This document shows, one piece after another, positions 22,808 through 32,102 of a stretch of 64,000 nucleotides of DNA. Positions within the stretch are counted from its first letter, which is position 1. Every line of letters begins with the position of its first letter. The stretch is from Bacteroidia bacterium (GTDB lineage: Bacteria > Bacteroidota > Bacteroidia > CAIKAF01). The position numbers were made by a program, and so were the translations under genes. The notes beneath the pieces are model-generated. The model was not told where the DNA came from. It saw nothing but the letters and a program-made list of their open reading frames with translations, and searched no databases. The stretch lies in contig JAUHWY010000017.1 of assembly GCA_030427255.1 (NCBI GenBank), positions 1 to 64,000 on the forward strand, written 5' to 3'.

Positions 22808-23542
22808 TTAAGCGTGCTTGAGCAATAAAATGGTGCGTTCGGAGTCGGGATTCCAGTCCTCCAAGGCATAATTGCCGAAACTGCGCCAGGGCTTTAGTCC
22901 CACCTGATCTGCCAAATGTTCCAGGTCGTTTTTGCTAAACAATCGAACCTTTTCGCGGTAATGATGTCGGTGGTTTCCGTCCAAAACTTCTATTTCTTTA
23001 TGGGCATAACCGTCTTTCCGAAATTTGCGGATGGTAAAATGCAGGCCGTCTAGCTGCTGTTCCTGAACTTCTCCGGGAGGCTCTTTTAAATCTAAGACCT
23101 TTGGGTTTAGAAAGTCAATAACCAAAATGCCTTTGGGTAGCAGGGCGGAGGCCATGGTTTTGATGGCCATTAGGTGTTCCTGCTCCTGCTCAAAATAGCC
23201 GAAGCTGGTAAAAACATTAAGCACCACGTTCCACTTGGGAAGGGGAAATGGGTCTCGAATGTCATGGATTCCAAAGGACAAACCCGGCTTTTCATAAGTT
23301 TTGGCCTCTTGAATGCTTGCAGGAGAAAGGTCCAAGCCTGTGACGTCGTAGCCTTTTTGGTGCAGATGTCGGGCATGTCGGCCCCTCCCGCAGGCTAAAT
23401 CCAGCACCTTGCTTTGTGGTTCGGGTTTGATAAATTCGAAGAGCCGGTCCAGGAATTGCGCGGCCTCCTCTTCGTTTCTGTGCCGATAGAGGATGGGGTA
23501 GTAGGGGGAATCAAACCAGGACTCGAACCAGTGGGCGCTCAT
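22808..23542 (-). CDS. class I SAM-dependent methyltransferase
   Basis: The 244-residue methyltransferase has motif I VLDLACGRGRHA (about residues 45-56), then GLDLSPASIQEAK and the VLNVFTSFGYF acidic/aromatic strand region. The fold is class I (Rossmann). The substrate cannot be told. It lies 52 bases after the glycan cluster and could be part of it, although a CAAAAGTA (-7 box on the minus strand) just upstream of its ATG suggests its own promoter. Confidence 0.88.
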   Translation of the reverse strand: MSAHWFESWFDSPYYPILYRHRNEEEAAQFLDRLFEFIKPEPQSKVLDLACGRGRHARHLHQKGYDVTGLDLSPASIQEAKTYEKPGLSFGIHDIRDPFPLPKWNVVLNVFTSFGYFEQEQEHLMAIKTMASALLPKGILVIDFLNPKVLDLKEPPGEVQEQQLDGLHFTIRKFRKDGYAHKEIEVLDGNHRHHYREKVRLFSKNDLEHLADQVGLKPWRSFGNYALEDWNPDSERTILLLKHA

Positions 23543-23594
23543 AAGTGCAACTTTGTTGCAAAAGTAAAAAGAAAGGGGAGATTTTGAACTTTAT

Positions 23595-24452
23595 TTAACG
23601 CACCGTGAGGGTTTCGCTGGTCAGGTCGGCCTGAGCCTCTCCATGAAGTTCTTTGAGCAGGGCATCTACTTCTTCGTGGCTGAAGTTGCAGAACCAACGA
23701 TCGGCCCGTTCCTGAATGCTGGGCAATCCTTTGCCGCGCACCGTATCGGCAATGATTACATTTGGTTTTCCTGCTTCGATAGGAAACTGAGCAAAAGCTT
23801 GGTCTAGGGCGTCAAAATCGTGTCCGTTGATGCGTTTTACGGCAAAGCCAAAGGCTTTGAATTTGTCTTGGAGGGGCTCCAAGGGAATCAGCTCTTCGGT
23901 GCGGATGTTGGCTTGAAAGTGGTTTCGGTCCACCACCCAAATGAGGTTGTCGAGTTGGTAAGCCTGGGCTACCAAAGCGGCTTCCCAGCAAGTTCCTTCG
24001 TTGAGTTCCCCATCACCGGTAACGACCACTACTTTGTTGTTACCCCCTTTCATTTTAATGTCCATGGCCAAACCAATGGCCACGCTGGGTAGGTGACCTA
24101 AGGAGCCGCTGTGGAATTCAATGCCGGGTACCTTTCGGTTGGGGTGCCAGTAAATGGAGTCGGAGCTTTTTAGGTGGTTTTTGAGTCGGTCTTTTTCTAT
24201 CCAGCCCAATTCGGCCAAAGTTCCGTAGAGGGCGGGCACGTCGTGTCCTTTGGATAGGAGCAAATAATCACGGTTTGGATCTTCGAGTCGATCCGGTGCA
24301 ATGTCCAAAAATTGAGTGTAGAGGTACACAAACAAATCGGCGCAGGAAAGGGAGGCTCCGATGAAGCAACCCCCGTTGGTGCTCATGCGCACGATATGTT
24401 CCCTAACTTTAAGAGCTAGGCTTTGCAGTTCTTCTTTGGTTTTGGCTTCCAT
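23595..24452 (-). CDS. transketolase N-terminal (TPP-binding) half
   Basis: The 285-residue protein corresponds to the first half of transketolase. The TPP/Mg motif GDGELNEGTCWEAA is at about residues 148-161, preceded by LLSKGHDVPALYG and HSGSLGHLPSVAIG. Such half-proteins normally work with a separate C-terminal half encoded next to it. No such gene is adjacent here: the downstream neighbour is a methyltransferase and the upstream one a nucleotidyltransferase. In surface-sugar clusters such pairs make branched or rearranged sugars. The partner may be elsewhere or missing. Confidence 0.9.
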   Translation of the reverse strand: MEAKTKEELQSLALKVREHIVRMSTNGGCFIGASLSCADLFVYLYTQFLDIAPDRLEDPNRDYLLLSKGHDVPALYGTLAELGWIEKDRLKNHLKSSDSIYWHPNRKVPGIEFHSGSLGHLPSVAIGLAMDIKMKGGNNKVVVVTGDGELNEGTCWEAALVAQAYQLDNLIWVVDRNHFQANIRTEELIPLEPLQDKFKAFGFAVKRINGHDFDALDQAFAQFPIEAGKPNVIIADTVRGKGLPSIQERADRWFCNFSHEEVDALLKELHGEAQADLTSETLTVR

Positions 24453-24453
24453 G

Positions 24454-25254
24454 CTATAGATTTTTTGTTTGGTCTTTCCGCACGGTTTGCAGATCCTCCA
24501 AGTGATTTCGGTACCAGTTTACGCCGGCAAAGGCCGCATTGATTTGGTAAATATCCGGATTCTTATCCAAAAGCTGAAGGATATCGTCCAGACCAAACAT
24601 AGGTTTTGTGGGGTATAAGGCCTCGTAAACGGTACGAATAAAGGTGTAGTCTTCCGGATAATCGATGGTGAATCGGTGCGACATGCTGTAATCGAGTCCG
24701 GAATCCCAAGCCACATTGCCGATCCGAAAGCGTTGGGGATTGTCCCAAATAAAGGGTGTGGTGTGTTCTCTTTCGTGGGCTTTTTGAGCTTCTTTCCAGG
24801 CCGTTTCCAATATGGGCATGGGCATAACTTCTACGTCCATGCCGTCGGGCCAGGTGGGCGGATGCAAATTGCTTACAAAATCAAACGCTTGTGCGTGGTC
24901 CAAATAGTATTGAACGACCAAATCAATGACCTTTGGGTCAATGAGGGGAACGTCGGAGGGGATTTTGAGCACGATATCGGCATCAAAAGCTTTGGCGGCT
25001 TGGTAGTGTCGGTCGAGCAAATCGTTTTCGCTTCCTCGGAAACAGGGCCACTTGCGGTTTTTGCAAATGCCTTCGAGGGCGTCGTTTTCGGAGGATTCCG
25101 GAATGGCTAGCACAACGGTCCCGCTAAGTTGAGCGGCCATTACCCGTTCCACCATGCGTTCTAAGAGGGTGGCGCCCATGAGATCGAGCGTTACCTTGTC
25201 GGGAAGCCGGCTAGAGCCTCTGCGGGCTTGCACTACAGTAAGCACCTTTGGCAT
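24454..25254 (-). CDS. SpsF-like cytidylyltransferase
   Basis: The 266-residue nucleotidyltransferase-fold protein has N-terminal VVQARRGSSRLPDKVTLDL, the CMP-sugar synthetase loop, then KIPSDVPLIDPKVID and GMDVEVMP metal-binding region. It resembles SpsF and related cytidylyltransferases of glycan clusters. The C-terminal extension has YWYRN-like NWYRNHLEDL. Its ATG overlaps the stop of the upstream gene (TAATG), and it is separated from the transketolase half by one base. The activated sugar is unknown. Confidence 0.85.
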   Translation of the reverse strand: MPKVLTVVQARRGSSRLPDKVTLDLMGATLLERMVERVMAAQLSGTVVLAIPESSENDALEGICKNRKWPCFRGSENDLLDRHYQAAKAFDADIVLKIPSDVPLIDPKVIDLVVQYYLDHAQAFDFVSNLHPPTWPDGMDVEVMPMPILETAWKEAQKAHEREHTTPFIWDNPQRFRIGNVAWDSGLDYSMSHRFTIDYPEDYTFIRTVYEALYPTKPMFGLDDILQLLDKNPDIYQINAAFAGVNWYRNHLEDLQTVRKDQTKNL

Positions 25255-26288
25255 TAGGAAGGGCTGTTTTGTAAGCTGCGTTGCTTTAAGAAGGCGGTTC
25301 CGGAACCTTCGAATTCGATGTATTCCCGTCCGATTTGAGCAATGGTTTTGGCCGAAGTGCCTCCGTTTTGGAGGGGCATAAGCTCACGGAGTTCGTCTAC
25401 ATCAAAATAGGAGTGCACTTTTTTGCCAAGAGCCATGCCCACGTACACCACGGTGGAGTATTGGGTGATTAATTCTTGGCAATTGGCAATCATGTGGTTG
25501 GTATCCTCTTTTTGGAAAACGAGGGTGTCTTCCGGGGCATACTGCATGATTTCTTTGTAGGCCCGATCCCAAATTTCGTTGGGGTGTAATTTAAACACCA
25601 AGGGCCTTCCGGCGGCAATGTCTACGCACTGTTTAATGAATGCGGGCCGGTCTTCGCGTTTAAAGGTTTCGCGAATATCGCTGGAGCAGACCAGTACATA
25701 GTCTTTGTAGGGGAAGTCGTTGTCGAGAAATTGGGCGCAATCGTCAAAGTTGGGCATTCCGGTAACCACAATGCGGTCTTTTTCGGTGCCCATTTTGCTG
25801 AAGAAATTTTTGTAGCCTTGGGAGGCGGCGCAATAAATATCGGCGGCGTTCATAGAGCCATTTAGGCTGGTTCTTAAGGCCATATAACCGGGAAGGCCTA
25901 GTTTTTTTACCAGCTTTCCCCACCAGTCGATGGGGTCAATCATGCCTTCTTGCACCCAAATGGATTTGGTGCGTGCGGCTACTCTCGGAAAAATAGAGTC
26001 GGTACAAAGAAAAACTAAGGCGTAGTCGTTGTAGTTTTTTTCGCCGCGGTAATCGTATTGCAGGCCATGGTCTTGAACGAATTGCTCGCCTTTCTTTTTG
26101 AACCGACCGGACATGATGGTATTTTCGACCAAGCCTAAAGCTTTAGTTGCGCGTTCCCAAGGTTTATCCGGAAAGAATTGGGTAAACCAGCAATCAAAAT
26201 CGTCTTTGAGGTGCTGGTAAATAGCGAACATTTGGGTGGTTTGGTTCGGCGAACCAATCACAAAAAGTATTTTAGGCTTATTCGGCAT
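25254..26288 (-). CDS. GT-B-like transferase of the glycan cluster
   Basis: The 344-residue soluble protein opens with a Rossmann-like strand ILFVIGSPNQTTQ. It has SIWVQEGMIDP in the middle and a C-terminal nucleotide-binding-like region: VFKLHPNE, then LVFQKED, and ELITQYSTVVYVGMALGKKVHSYF. This pattern resembles CDP-glycerol glycerophosphotransferases and capsule transferases of GT-B fold. The acceptor is unknown. It is upstream of the SpsF-like gene in a tight operon. Confidence 0.7.
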   Translation of the reverse strand: MPNKPKILFVIGSPNQTTQMFAIYQHLKDDFDCWFTQFFPDKPWERATKALGLVENTIMSGRFKKKGEQFVQDHGLQYDYRGEKNYNDYALVFLCTDSIFPRVAARTKSIWVQEGMIDPIDWWGKLVKKLGLPGYMALRTSLNGSMNAADIYCAASQGYKNFFSKMGTEKDRIVVTGMPNFDDCAQFLDNDFPYKDYVLVCSSDIRETFKREDRPAFIKQCVDIAAGRPLVFKLHPNEIWDRAYKEIMQYAPEDTLVFQKEDTNHMIANCQELITQYSTVVYVGMALGKKVHSYFDVDELRELMPLQNGGTSAKTIAQIGREYIEFEGSGTAFLKQRSLQNSPS

Positions 26289-26293
26289 GGCGG

Positions 26294-26755
26294 TTAGGCA
26301 TCAACGCGCAAAAAGGTTACGGATTTTCCAATGAAGGAGAAGCCGAGGTATCCGCGAATTTCGGCGGTATCACCATCGGTGAGGGTGATTTTGCAGCCGT
26401 AGGTTTTGCCGTGTTCGGGATCGTACAAGGAGCCTTTTCCCCATTCGTCGTCGCCCATATACACCAGATCTTTAACGATGCGCAATCCAATGAAAGGAAT
26501 ACTGCGGAGGTTGGGATCCGGGTTAAATTTATCGGTTTTAAGTGTTCCGTCGGGCCAATTGGGTTTTTCGAGCCAAACGATTTTTCCGAAGTATTTGGAG
26601 CCTAGGCGCTCTATTTTAACTTTTACTGTTTTTTCGTCGTTGAGCCAAGTGCCAATTAAGGCTTCCGAACCAAAACGTTCTTCGGTAGGAGCCGGCCTAA
26701 AGGACCAAATCATGGGCAACAAAACCAGAAAACTTAGAACAATGCCTCTTTTCAT
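26294..26755 (-). CDS. DUF2147 exported protein
   Basis: The protein has 153 residues with a signal peptide. The core matches DUF2147: LIGTWLNDEKTVKVKIE, YFGKIVWLEKPNWPDGTLKTD, PFIGLRIVKDL and GSLYDPEHGKTYGCKITL. The fold is a small lipocalin-like barrel of unknown role. The frame extends to 26833, but ATG 26755 begins the signal peptide. CAAAAGTA at 26784-26791 is a -7 box on this strand. It lies five bases before the glycan-cluster transferase and may share its transcript. Confidence 0.85.
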   Translation of the reverse strand: MKRGIVLSFLVLLPMIWSFRPAPTEERFGSEALIGTWLNDEKTVKVKIERLGSKYFGKIVWLEKPNWPDGTLKTDKFNPDPNLRSIPFIGLRIVKDLVYMGDDEWGKGSLYDPEHGKTYGCKITLTDGDTAEIRGYLGFSFIGKSVTFLRVDA

Positions 26756-26927
26756 GACTAGTGAATGCATACAATTTCGGGTACAAAAGTAGGGGAATAG
26801 CGGCAGCTTGTCGATGATTTTTGTCACTTTCATAAATAAATAGTGTTAAGGGAATGGGGCGTTTACCTTGAAAAGCTTTGGTTTCAAGCCTTTCGGAAAC
26901 TCAAGGCTAGGTAAAAGTTTCCCGGGT

Positions 26928-27470
26928 TTACACGCCTGCTTTTCCACCTTCCAGGAATAAGGCTTTGAGTTCTTGGGCTTCATGGGGTTGCATTTTACCG
27001 GCTAGAATTAAGCTCAATTGTTTGCGGCGGAGCGCACCTTCGTATCGGCGTTTTTCTTCTTCGGTTTCCGGAACCAAAGCGGGCACTTGAATGGGTTGAC
27101 CTCTTTGGTCTACTGCCACAAAGGAGTAAATGGCTTCGTTGCATTTGGTTTTTTTGCCGGTATCGTGGTTTTCGACCCAAACGTCAATAAACACCTCCAT
27201 GGACGAGGTAAAGGCTCGGGAAACTTTGGCTTGCAAAGTCACCACATCGCCAAGGGCAATGGGGTGGTTAAAACTCACGTTATTGACTGAGGCGGTAACA
27301 ACCACGCGTCGGCAATGGCGGTATGCCGCCACGGCGCTAATGACATCCATCCAATACAGCAGGCGGCCACCCATGAGGTTGCCTAAGGTGTTGGTATGGT
27401 CGGGCATCACAATTTCGGTGTTGATGGCCAAAGACTCCGACGCTTTTTTGGGATTCAGCATGGGTTTCAT
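26928..27470 (-). CDS. acyl-CoA thioesterase (hotdog fold)
   Basis: The 180-residue hotdog thioesterase of the YciA/BACH type hydrolyses acyl-CoA in the cytosol. MPDHTNTLGNLMGGRLLYWMD carries the active-site Asn/Asp region, and SVNNVSFNHPIALGD and VDQRGQPIQVP complete the domain. It is 22 bases after kdsB, so probably in the same transcript. Confidence 0.9.
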   Translation of the reverse strand: MKPMLNPKKASESLAINTEIVMPDHTNTLGNLMGGRLLYWMDVISAVAAYRHCRRVVVTASVNNVSFNHPIALGDVVTLQAKVSRAFTSSMEVFIDVWVENHDTGKKTKCNEAIYSFVAVDQRGQPIQVPALVPETEEEKRRYEGALRRKQLSLILAGKMQPHEAQELKALFLEGGKAGV

Positions 27471-27492
27471 GTTACAAAAAGCAGGCCATGTT

Positions 27493-28287
27493 TTACAAAA
27501 AGAGGTTGTCGCTTTTTCGAGCTATTCGGATTCTTGCCTTTTCCAAGTCTTCGGGTGTATCGATGCCGGGCGGAATGTTTTCGCTACGCCAAATGCCAAT
27601 GCTGAGTCCGCGGTCGAGCCAGGCCAGCTGTTCCAATTTTTCGGATTCGGCCAAGGGTGAGCTTAGTGCCAACTTAGAGCCTGTGCAGGTTTCCGGGCTA
27701 AAGGCATACAGGCCAATATGCCTCCAATGGTTTTGTTTTAGCAGCCAGCGTTCTATGGGTTCGTCACGTACAAAGGGTATGGCATGCCTGCTGAAGTAAT
27801 GTACCCGACGGTTGAATTCAGAAAAGACCACCTTAACCACCTGCGGGGCTTGCAGGTCATTTAGGTCAGAAATGGGGGCAGCTACCGTGAGCACATCTTC
27901 TTTGCGCTCCAGCCTTTCCAGGCATAAGTCTTCTATGAGTGTTGTGGGAACAAAAGGCTCGTCGCCTTGGACATTAATCATTCCACCGTAAAGTGCACCA
28001 TTGGCATTTAATTTTTGCCAGAGTTCCAGACATCTGGAGGTGCCGGAGAGGTGTTCTTTTTCGCTTAAGTATACTTTGGCCCCGAAAGCTTCGGCCTGTT
28101 CAAGGATGAGCTCACTGTCGGTGGCAATGACCACATCAACGGGGTGCTTAACCGCCATGCATTGATTCCAAGTGCGTTGCAATACGGTTTGGCCACCTAA
28201 ATCCAAAAGCAGTTTATTGGGCAAACGGCTTGCTTTAAGTCGTGCCGGTATTACGATGAGCAGCGGGAGTTCGGATTTTTTTATCAT
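27493..28287 (-). CDS. kdsB: 3-deoxy-manno-octulosonate cytidylyltransferase
   Basis: The 264-residue enzyme activates KDO with CTP to CMP-KDO for lipopolysaccharide inner core. The sequence has VIPARLKASRLPNKLLLDLGG, VVIATDSE, SGTSRCLE, INVQGDEPF and RHIGLYAF, all KdsB motifs. Length is normal. CAAAATTA at 28301-28308 is a -7 box on the minus strand, just upstream of the ATG. Confidence 0.95.
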   Translation of the reverse strand: MIKKSELPLLIVIPARLKASRLPNKLLLDLGGQTVLQRTWNQCMAVKHPVDVVIATDSELILEQAEAFGAKVYLSEKEHLSGTSRCLELWQKLNANGALYGGMINVQGDEPFVPTTLIEDLCLERLERKEDVLTVAAPISDLNDLQAPQVVKVVFSEFNRRVHYFSRHAIPFVRDEPIERWLLKQNHWRHIGLYAFSPETCTGSKLALSSPLAESEKLEQLAWLDRGLSIGIWRSENIPPGIDTPEDLEKARIRIARKSDNLFL

Positions 28288-28372
28288 GGGAGTCTTTGCT
28301 CAAAATTACTAAAAATGGAGATTTTTTTGGAGTAGAGGCGGCAAACTATTGGGCGAGCATTGGAACGGGATT

Positions 28373-28502
28373 TTGGCGCCCGGGTGCAGGCAGCCAGCGG
28401 TTTGCAGTCTTTGGCTTTTGCCGGCCAGGGAGCGAGGAGGCTGAGGAACGAAGACCCCGGAGCCCTTGGGCGGCAGCCAAAGACAAAAACCCTAGCGCCG
28501 GA
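28373..28502. repeat. GC-rich long hairpin between kdsB and the exonuclease gene
   Basis: TGCAGTCTTTGGCT and GCCGGCCAGGGAGC (28405-28432) pair with GGAGCCCTTGGGCGGCAGCCAAAGAC (28459-28484). The outer arms are TTGGCGCCCGGGT and ACCCTAGCGCCG. It separates two divergent genes and lies upstream of both start sites, so it is not a terminator. Confidence 0.6.
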
Positions 28503-28562
28503 GACCGGAAATGCGCCCCAAATTATGTATCTTTGAATGTCCTCTGCCCGCAAACTTGTATT

Positions 28563-29321
28563 ATGTCAACACATGCGTTGCGGCGGGTATTGTTTTTGGA
28601 CATCGAAACGGTGCCTCAATACCCCAATTTGGAGGATTCACCTCCTGATTTTCAGGCCCAATGGGCACACAAAGCCAAATGGTTGGATCGACTTGGACAG
28701 GATTCCGATTACAAACGTGCCGGGATTTATGCCGAGTTTGGCCGGGTTGCTGCTTGGGCGGTTGGTTGGTTGGTATGGGAGGAGGGGCAAAGCCCCAAAT
28801 TGCATCGGAGAAGCATGGCGCATGCTTCGGAACCTCATTTGCTGCAGGAGTTTGCCTCGCTTTTGGAGCAATTGTGTTCTGAGGGAGATGCTTGGAGTTT
28901 AGCGGCTCATAACGGTCGGGAGTTTGATTTTCCATTTTTAGCGCGGCGCATGTTGGCTTGCCGCATTTTGCTGCCGGAGCTTCTGGACAACCGAGGCCGT
29001 TATGCACGCAATGGCCGTTTGCTGGATAGTTTAGAGGCCTGGAAATTTGGCGATTACAAGCATAGTGTAGGGTTAGAGACCCTGGCGCGGACCCTGGGCT
29101 TGCCGGCAGGCAAGCAGCTCATGACCGGTGCGGAGGTATATAATTATTGGTACGAGCAACAAAATTTAGACGCAATCGCTGCTTATGCCGAGGAGGATGT
29201 ACTTCAATTGTGTCGGATTATGTGTGTGTTGGGAGGGCATTACCGTCTTGCCGAGCAATTGTGCGCGGAGGATTGGGCGGAAAATGCCGGCGCTAAAAAG
29301 GCAATGGCTAGCGGGAGCTAG
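28563..29321 (+). CDS. PolB-like 3'-5' exonuclease
   Basis: The 252-residue DnaQ-fold exonuclease is of the family 'related to the exonuclease domain of PolB'. ExoI DIE is in VLFLDIETVPQ, ExoII in LAAHNGREFDFPFL (Asn/Asp), and the C-terminal box in YAEEDVLQLCRI. It probably trims DNA or RNA ends. The open frame extends to 28296, but ATG 28563 fits the family start, and a TATCTTTG -7 box lies at 28528-28535. Confidence 0.88.
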   Translation: MSTHALRRVLFLDIETVPQYPNLEDSPPDFQAQWAHKAKWLDRLGQDSDYKRAGIYAEFGRVAAWAVGWLVWEEGQSPKLHRRSMAHASEPHLLQEFASLLEQLCSEGDAWSLAAHNGREFDFPFLARRMLACRILLPELLDNRGRYARNGRLLDSLEAWKFGDYKHSVGLETLARTLGLPAGKQLMTGAEVYNYWYEQQNLDAIAAYAEEDVLQLCRIMCVLGGHYRLAEQLCAEDWAENAGAKKAMASGS

Positions 29322-29335
29322 CCATTGCTTGGGTT
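29301..29335 (+). terminator. terminator overlapping the exonuclease stop codon
   Basis: GCAATGGCTAGC (29301-29312) and GCTAGCCATTGC (29317-29328) form a perfect 12-bp stem with a GGGA loop, followed by TTGGGTTTT. The last codons and TAG of the gene lie inside the stem. Confidence 0.8.
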
Positions 29336-29542
29336 TTAGAAAAAACACGTATGCTTTCTCGGCGCTAAGATAACATTACCAACAAAAGAAACCAAGCTTT
29401 TAAAGTTGCATTTTCAACATAGGATTGTTTATTTACGTTTTGAAACCACTTTAATGCGGAAGTTTTTGTGTGTTGGGTTGTTTTGGCCCTGAGATTCTTT
29501 GGAGTTCGGGGAATTTAATCCGCCCTTGCGTCGGTCCTGCTT

Positions 29543-29622
29543 CCCGGCACGCGCCGGGGTGGGGCTGCGGTGGTTCCGCAAAGCTACACCTCCTCGCCCT
29601 CGCCCCGGCAAGCGTGCCGGGT
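29543..29622. repeat. GC-rich hairpin in the gap 29336-29906
   Basis: CCCGGCACGCGCCGGGG pairs with CCCCGGCAAGCGTGCCGGG. The whole gap 29336-29906 has overlapping open frames on both strands, but they have the composition of the repeat rather than of a protein, and none has a credible start. I see no gene here. A minus-strand frame (29429-29848) ends with a basic, more protein-like tail (RIKVVSKRK) and could be a gene interrupted by this element. Confidence 0.55.
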
Positions 29623-29918
29623 GCGCAGGGCCCTTTGCCGGTCGGGGGGCCATTTTGTGGCGTATACGCTTCCAAAGCCGGCTAGGCTGCTGCGTTTTAA
29701 TTTTGGCTTTGGAGTTCTTAGACGCGTTGCTGTTCCGGCGGCGATTTTGCCCCGTTTTTTCGGGAAGGCTTCGTGCTGACCTTGGGTACAGAGGCTGCAG
29801 TCCGCATCCATGCGTCAGGGACTGCGTCTTGAATAGGCAAGACACCAAAGGTCCCTATTGAGGGGAGTAGGCCAAAAGTAGCTATCGCTTTTCGCCTGCT
29901 GCTCCCTATCTTTGAATC

Positions 29919-30437
29919 ATGAGACCATTGTTGGCAATAGCAGTATTGGGCCTTGGCGTATTGGCCCTTTGGAGTTGCGGGGACAACCGTTTAGAGCAAC
30001 ATTTTAAAGAAATTGTGGAGGCCGAAAACGGCTATTTTAGAGGGAGTAGTCCGGGGGACCCCTTGGATGAGGTTTTGGAGCGCGAGGACGGGAAAGCCCT
30101 TGTTTTTCAAGATTCAGCCTTTGCTAAATTCCATTTTCACTATTCCGATACCGAATATTATGAAGTAAGCTATCGTTTTTTTGAAGGGCAATTGGATGAA
30201 ATACATGTACAGGTGTTTTTAGGAAGTGAAGAAGAGGGCGCACTGGTGACAAGCTTATTTAGGGAATGGTATGCGCAAAGGCTTGGCATGCAAGCCCAGG
30301 AAAGTCGCGGCACCTTTTATTTTGAGAATCAAGAAGCTAGGGTTGAGATATTTGATGAAAGTCCTCTATATGAGGCTGGTGTGGTGCGTTTGACCATAAG
30401 TTATCCTCAAGGTAGTTCAGAACCTTTAGTCATGTAA
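29919..30437 (+). CDS. lipoprotein of unknown function
   Basis: The 172-residue lipoprotein has its lipobox at ALWSC. The mature chain is acidic, with SSPGDPLDEVLEREDGKALVFQD and YEVSYRFFEGQLDEIHVQVFL, suggesting a beta-rich fold. I do not recognise a family. A TATCTTTG -7 box at 29907-29914 sits only four bases before the ATG, implying a very short leader. It is 6 bases before the ABC ATPase gene and probably in its operon. Confidence 0.75.
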   Translation: MRPLLAIAVLGLGVLALWSCGDNRLEQHFKEIVEAENGYFRGSSPGDPLDEVLEREDGKALVFQDSAFAKFHFHYSDTEYYEVSYRFFEGQLDEIHVQVFLGSEEEGALVTSLFREWYAQRLGMQAQESRGTFYFENQEARVEIFDESPLYEAGVVRLTISYPQGSSEPLVM

Positions 30438-30443
30438 TGATTG

Positions 30444-32102
30444 ATGAAGGATGTGCTTAAAATACAAGACTTAAAGGTTTCTTTTGGCTCCCGTGAGGTA
30501 GTGCATGGCGTTTCTTTTTCTGTGAAGGCTGGAGAAACCTTAGCCTTGGTGGGCGAGTCGGGTTCCGGGAAATCGGTGACTTGTTTGTCCATACTGCGGT
30601 TGCTTGAGGCGTCTTATAGCGGCCAAATTGCCTTGTTGGGGGCTAGTGGTGAAGAGCAGGTGCTTCAAATGAGTGAAAAGGCATTGCAGCGTATTAGAGG
30701 CCGCAGAGTTTCTATGGTTTTTCAGGAGCCCATGACCTCGCTCAATCCGGTATATACTTGTGGGTATCAGGTGGCGGAAGTCATGCGAATTCATGAAGGG
30801 ATATCAAAAAAGGCGGCAAAGGCTAGGTGTGTTGAGCTTTTTCGTGAAGTGCAGTTGCCCAGGCCTGAGGCCATGCTTCGGGCATATCCGCATCAAATTT
30901 CCGGGGGGCAAAAACAACGGGTAATGATTGCCATGGCTTTGGCCTGTGGCCCGGAGTTGCTTATTGCCGACGAGCCCACCACGGCTCTGGATTTGACTGT
31001 TCAGAAACATTTATTGGATTTATTTTATCGCTTGCAGCAAGAGCGAGGGATGGCCATGTTGTTTGTGACGCATGATTTGGCGGTAGTCCGGCAGATTGCT
31101 CATCGGGTGGCCGTGATGTATCAAGGCAACTTGGTAGAGCAGGGAAGCGCAGACCAGGTTTTGCAAAGTCCTGAACACCCTTATACCAAAGGTTTGTTGG
31201 CTTGTCGTCCGGCACCGGGAAGGCGGAGCCTGCGTTTGCCTACGGTAAAAGACGCTTTATCGGAGCGTCTGAATGCACCTGAATTTACCCAAGAACGTCC
31301 AAGGCCAAAGGAGGGAGAGGAGCTGCTTCGGGTACAGGATTTGGAGGTGCATTATTTGTTGGAAAAGGACTGGCTTGGAAGACCACGGAAATGGCTAAAG
31401 GCAGTAGATGGTGTGAGTTTTGAGCTGAGGCAGGGCCGCACCTTAGGTTTGGTTGGGGAATCCGGCTGCGGAAAGTCAACTTTAGGTAGAGCCGTGTTGC
31501 GCTTGCAGGAGCCCACCGGAGGTAAGGTGTTTTTGGAAGGCGAAGATTTGGGGCGATTGTCGGCCAAGGGGCTGCGAAAAAAGCGGCGGAGTATGCAGCT
31601 GATTTTTCAAGACCCATTTGCCTCCTTAAATCCAAGAATGCGGATAGGTGAAGCTGTAGCGGAGCCGATCTGGGTGCATCGGATGTATCCTACCAAGCGT
31701 CAATGCCAAGATGCGGCTGTGGAGCTATTGGAGCAAACAGGGATTGAAAGTTCCATGTTGAAGCGTTTTCCTTATGAGTTTAGTGGCGGGCAAAGGCAGC
31801 GTATAGGCATAGCCCGTGCATTAGGGCTTAAGCCAAAGTTGTTGGTTTGTGATGAGTCGGTTGCGGCCTTGGACTTAAGTGTTCAGGCGCAAATACTAAA
31901 TCTACTGCTGGAGTTGCAGGAACGATTTGGGCTAAGCTATTTGTTTATTTCTCACGATTTGAATGTAGTGCAATTTCTGAGCGACTACATGATGGTAATG
32001 AAGGACGGGAAGGTGGTAGAAGCCGGCGAACCAAAGGAATTGTTTGGTTCGCCCAAAGAGGCTTACACCCAAGGTTTAATGGAGAGTTTGCTTAAGGTGT
32101 GA
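30444..32102 (+). CDS. fused oligopeptide ABC transporter ATPase (DppD-DppF type)
   Basis: The protein has about 552 residues and two complete ABC ATPase domains. Walker A is GESGSGKS in the first and GESGCGKS in the second. The signatures are ISGGQKQR and FSGGQRQR, with Walker B LLIADEP and LLVCDES. The linker after each domain ([22 protein letters not shown]) is the oligopeptide-transporter C-terminal motif. It would power peptide uptake by a membrane complex not encoded here. An upstream TTG (30441) could also start it; ATG 30444 is preferred. Confidence 0.92.
   Translation: MKDVLKIQDLKVSFGSREVVHGVSFSVKAGETLALVGESGSGKSVTCLSILRLLEASYSGQIALLGASGEEQVLQMSEKALQRIRGRRVSMVFQEPMTSLNPVYTCGYQVAEVMRIHEGISKKAAKARCVELFREVQLPRPEAMLRAYPHQISGGQKQRVMIAMALACGPELLIADEPTTALDLTVQKHLLDLFYRLQQERGMAMLFVTHDLAVVRQIAHRVAVMYQGNLVEQGSADQVLQSPEHPYTKGLLACRPAPGRRSLRLPTVKDALSERLNAPEFTQERPRPKEGEELLRVQDLEVHYLLEKDWLGRPRKWLKAVDGVSFELRQGRTLGLVGESGCGKSTLGRAVLRLQEPTGGKVFLEGEDLGRLSAKGLRKKRRSMQLIFQDPFASLNPRMRIGEAVAEPIWVHRMYPTKRQCQDAAVELLEQTGIESSMLKRFPYEFSGGQRQRIGIARALGLKPKLLVCDESVAALDLSVQAQILNLLLELQERFGLSYLFISHDLNVVQFLSDYMMVMKDGKVVEAGEPKELFGSPKEAYTQGLMESLLKV

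Noticed and set aside
29429-29848. Basic 139-residue open frame on the minus strand.
   Set aside because: Most of it is encoded by a GC-rich hairpin, frames overlap on both strands, and no start or family is credible. The basic tail keeps a small chance of being an interrupted gene.
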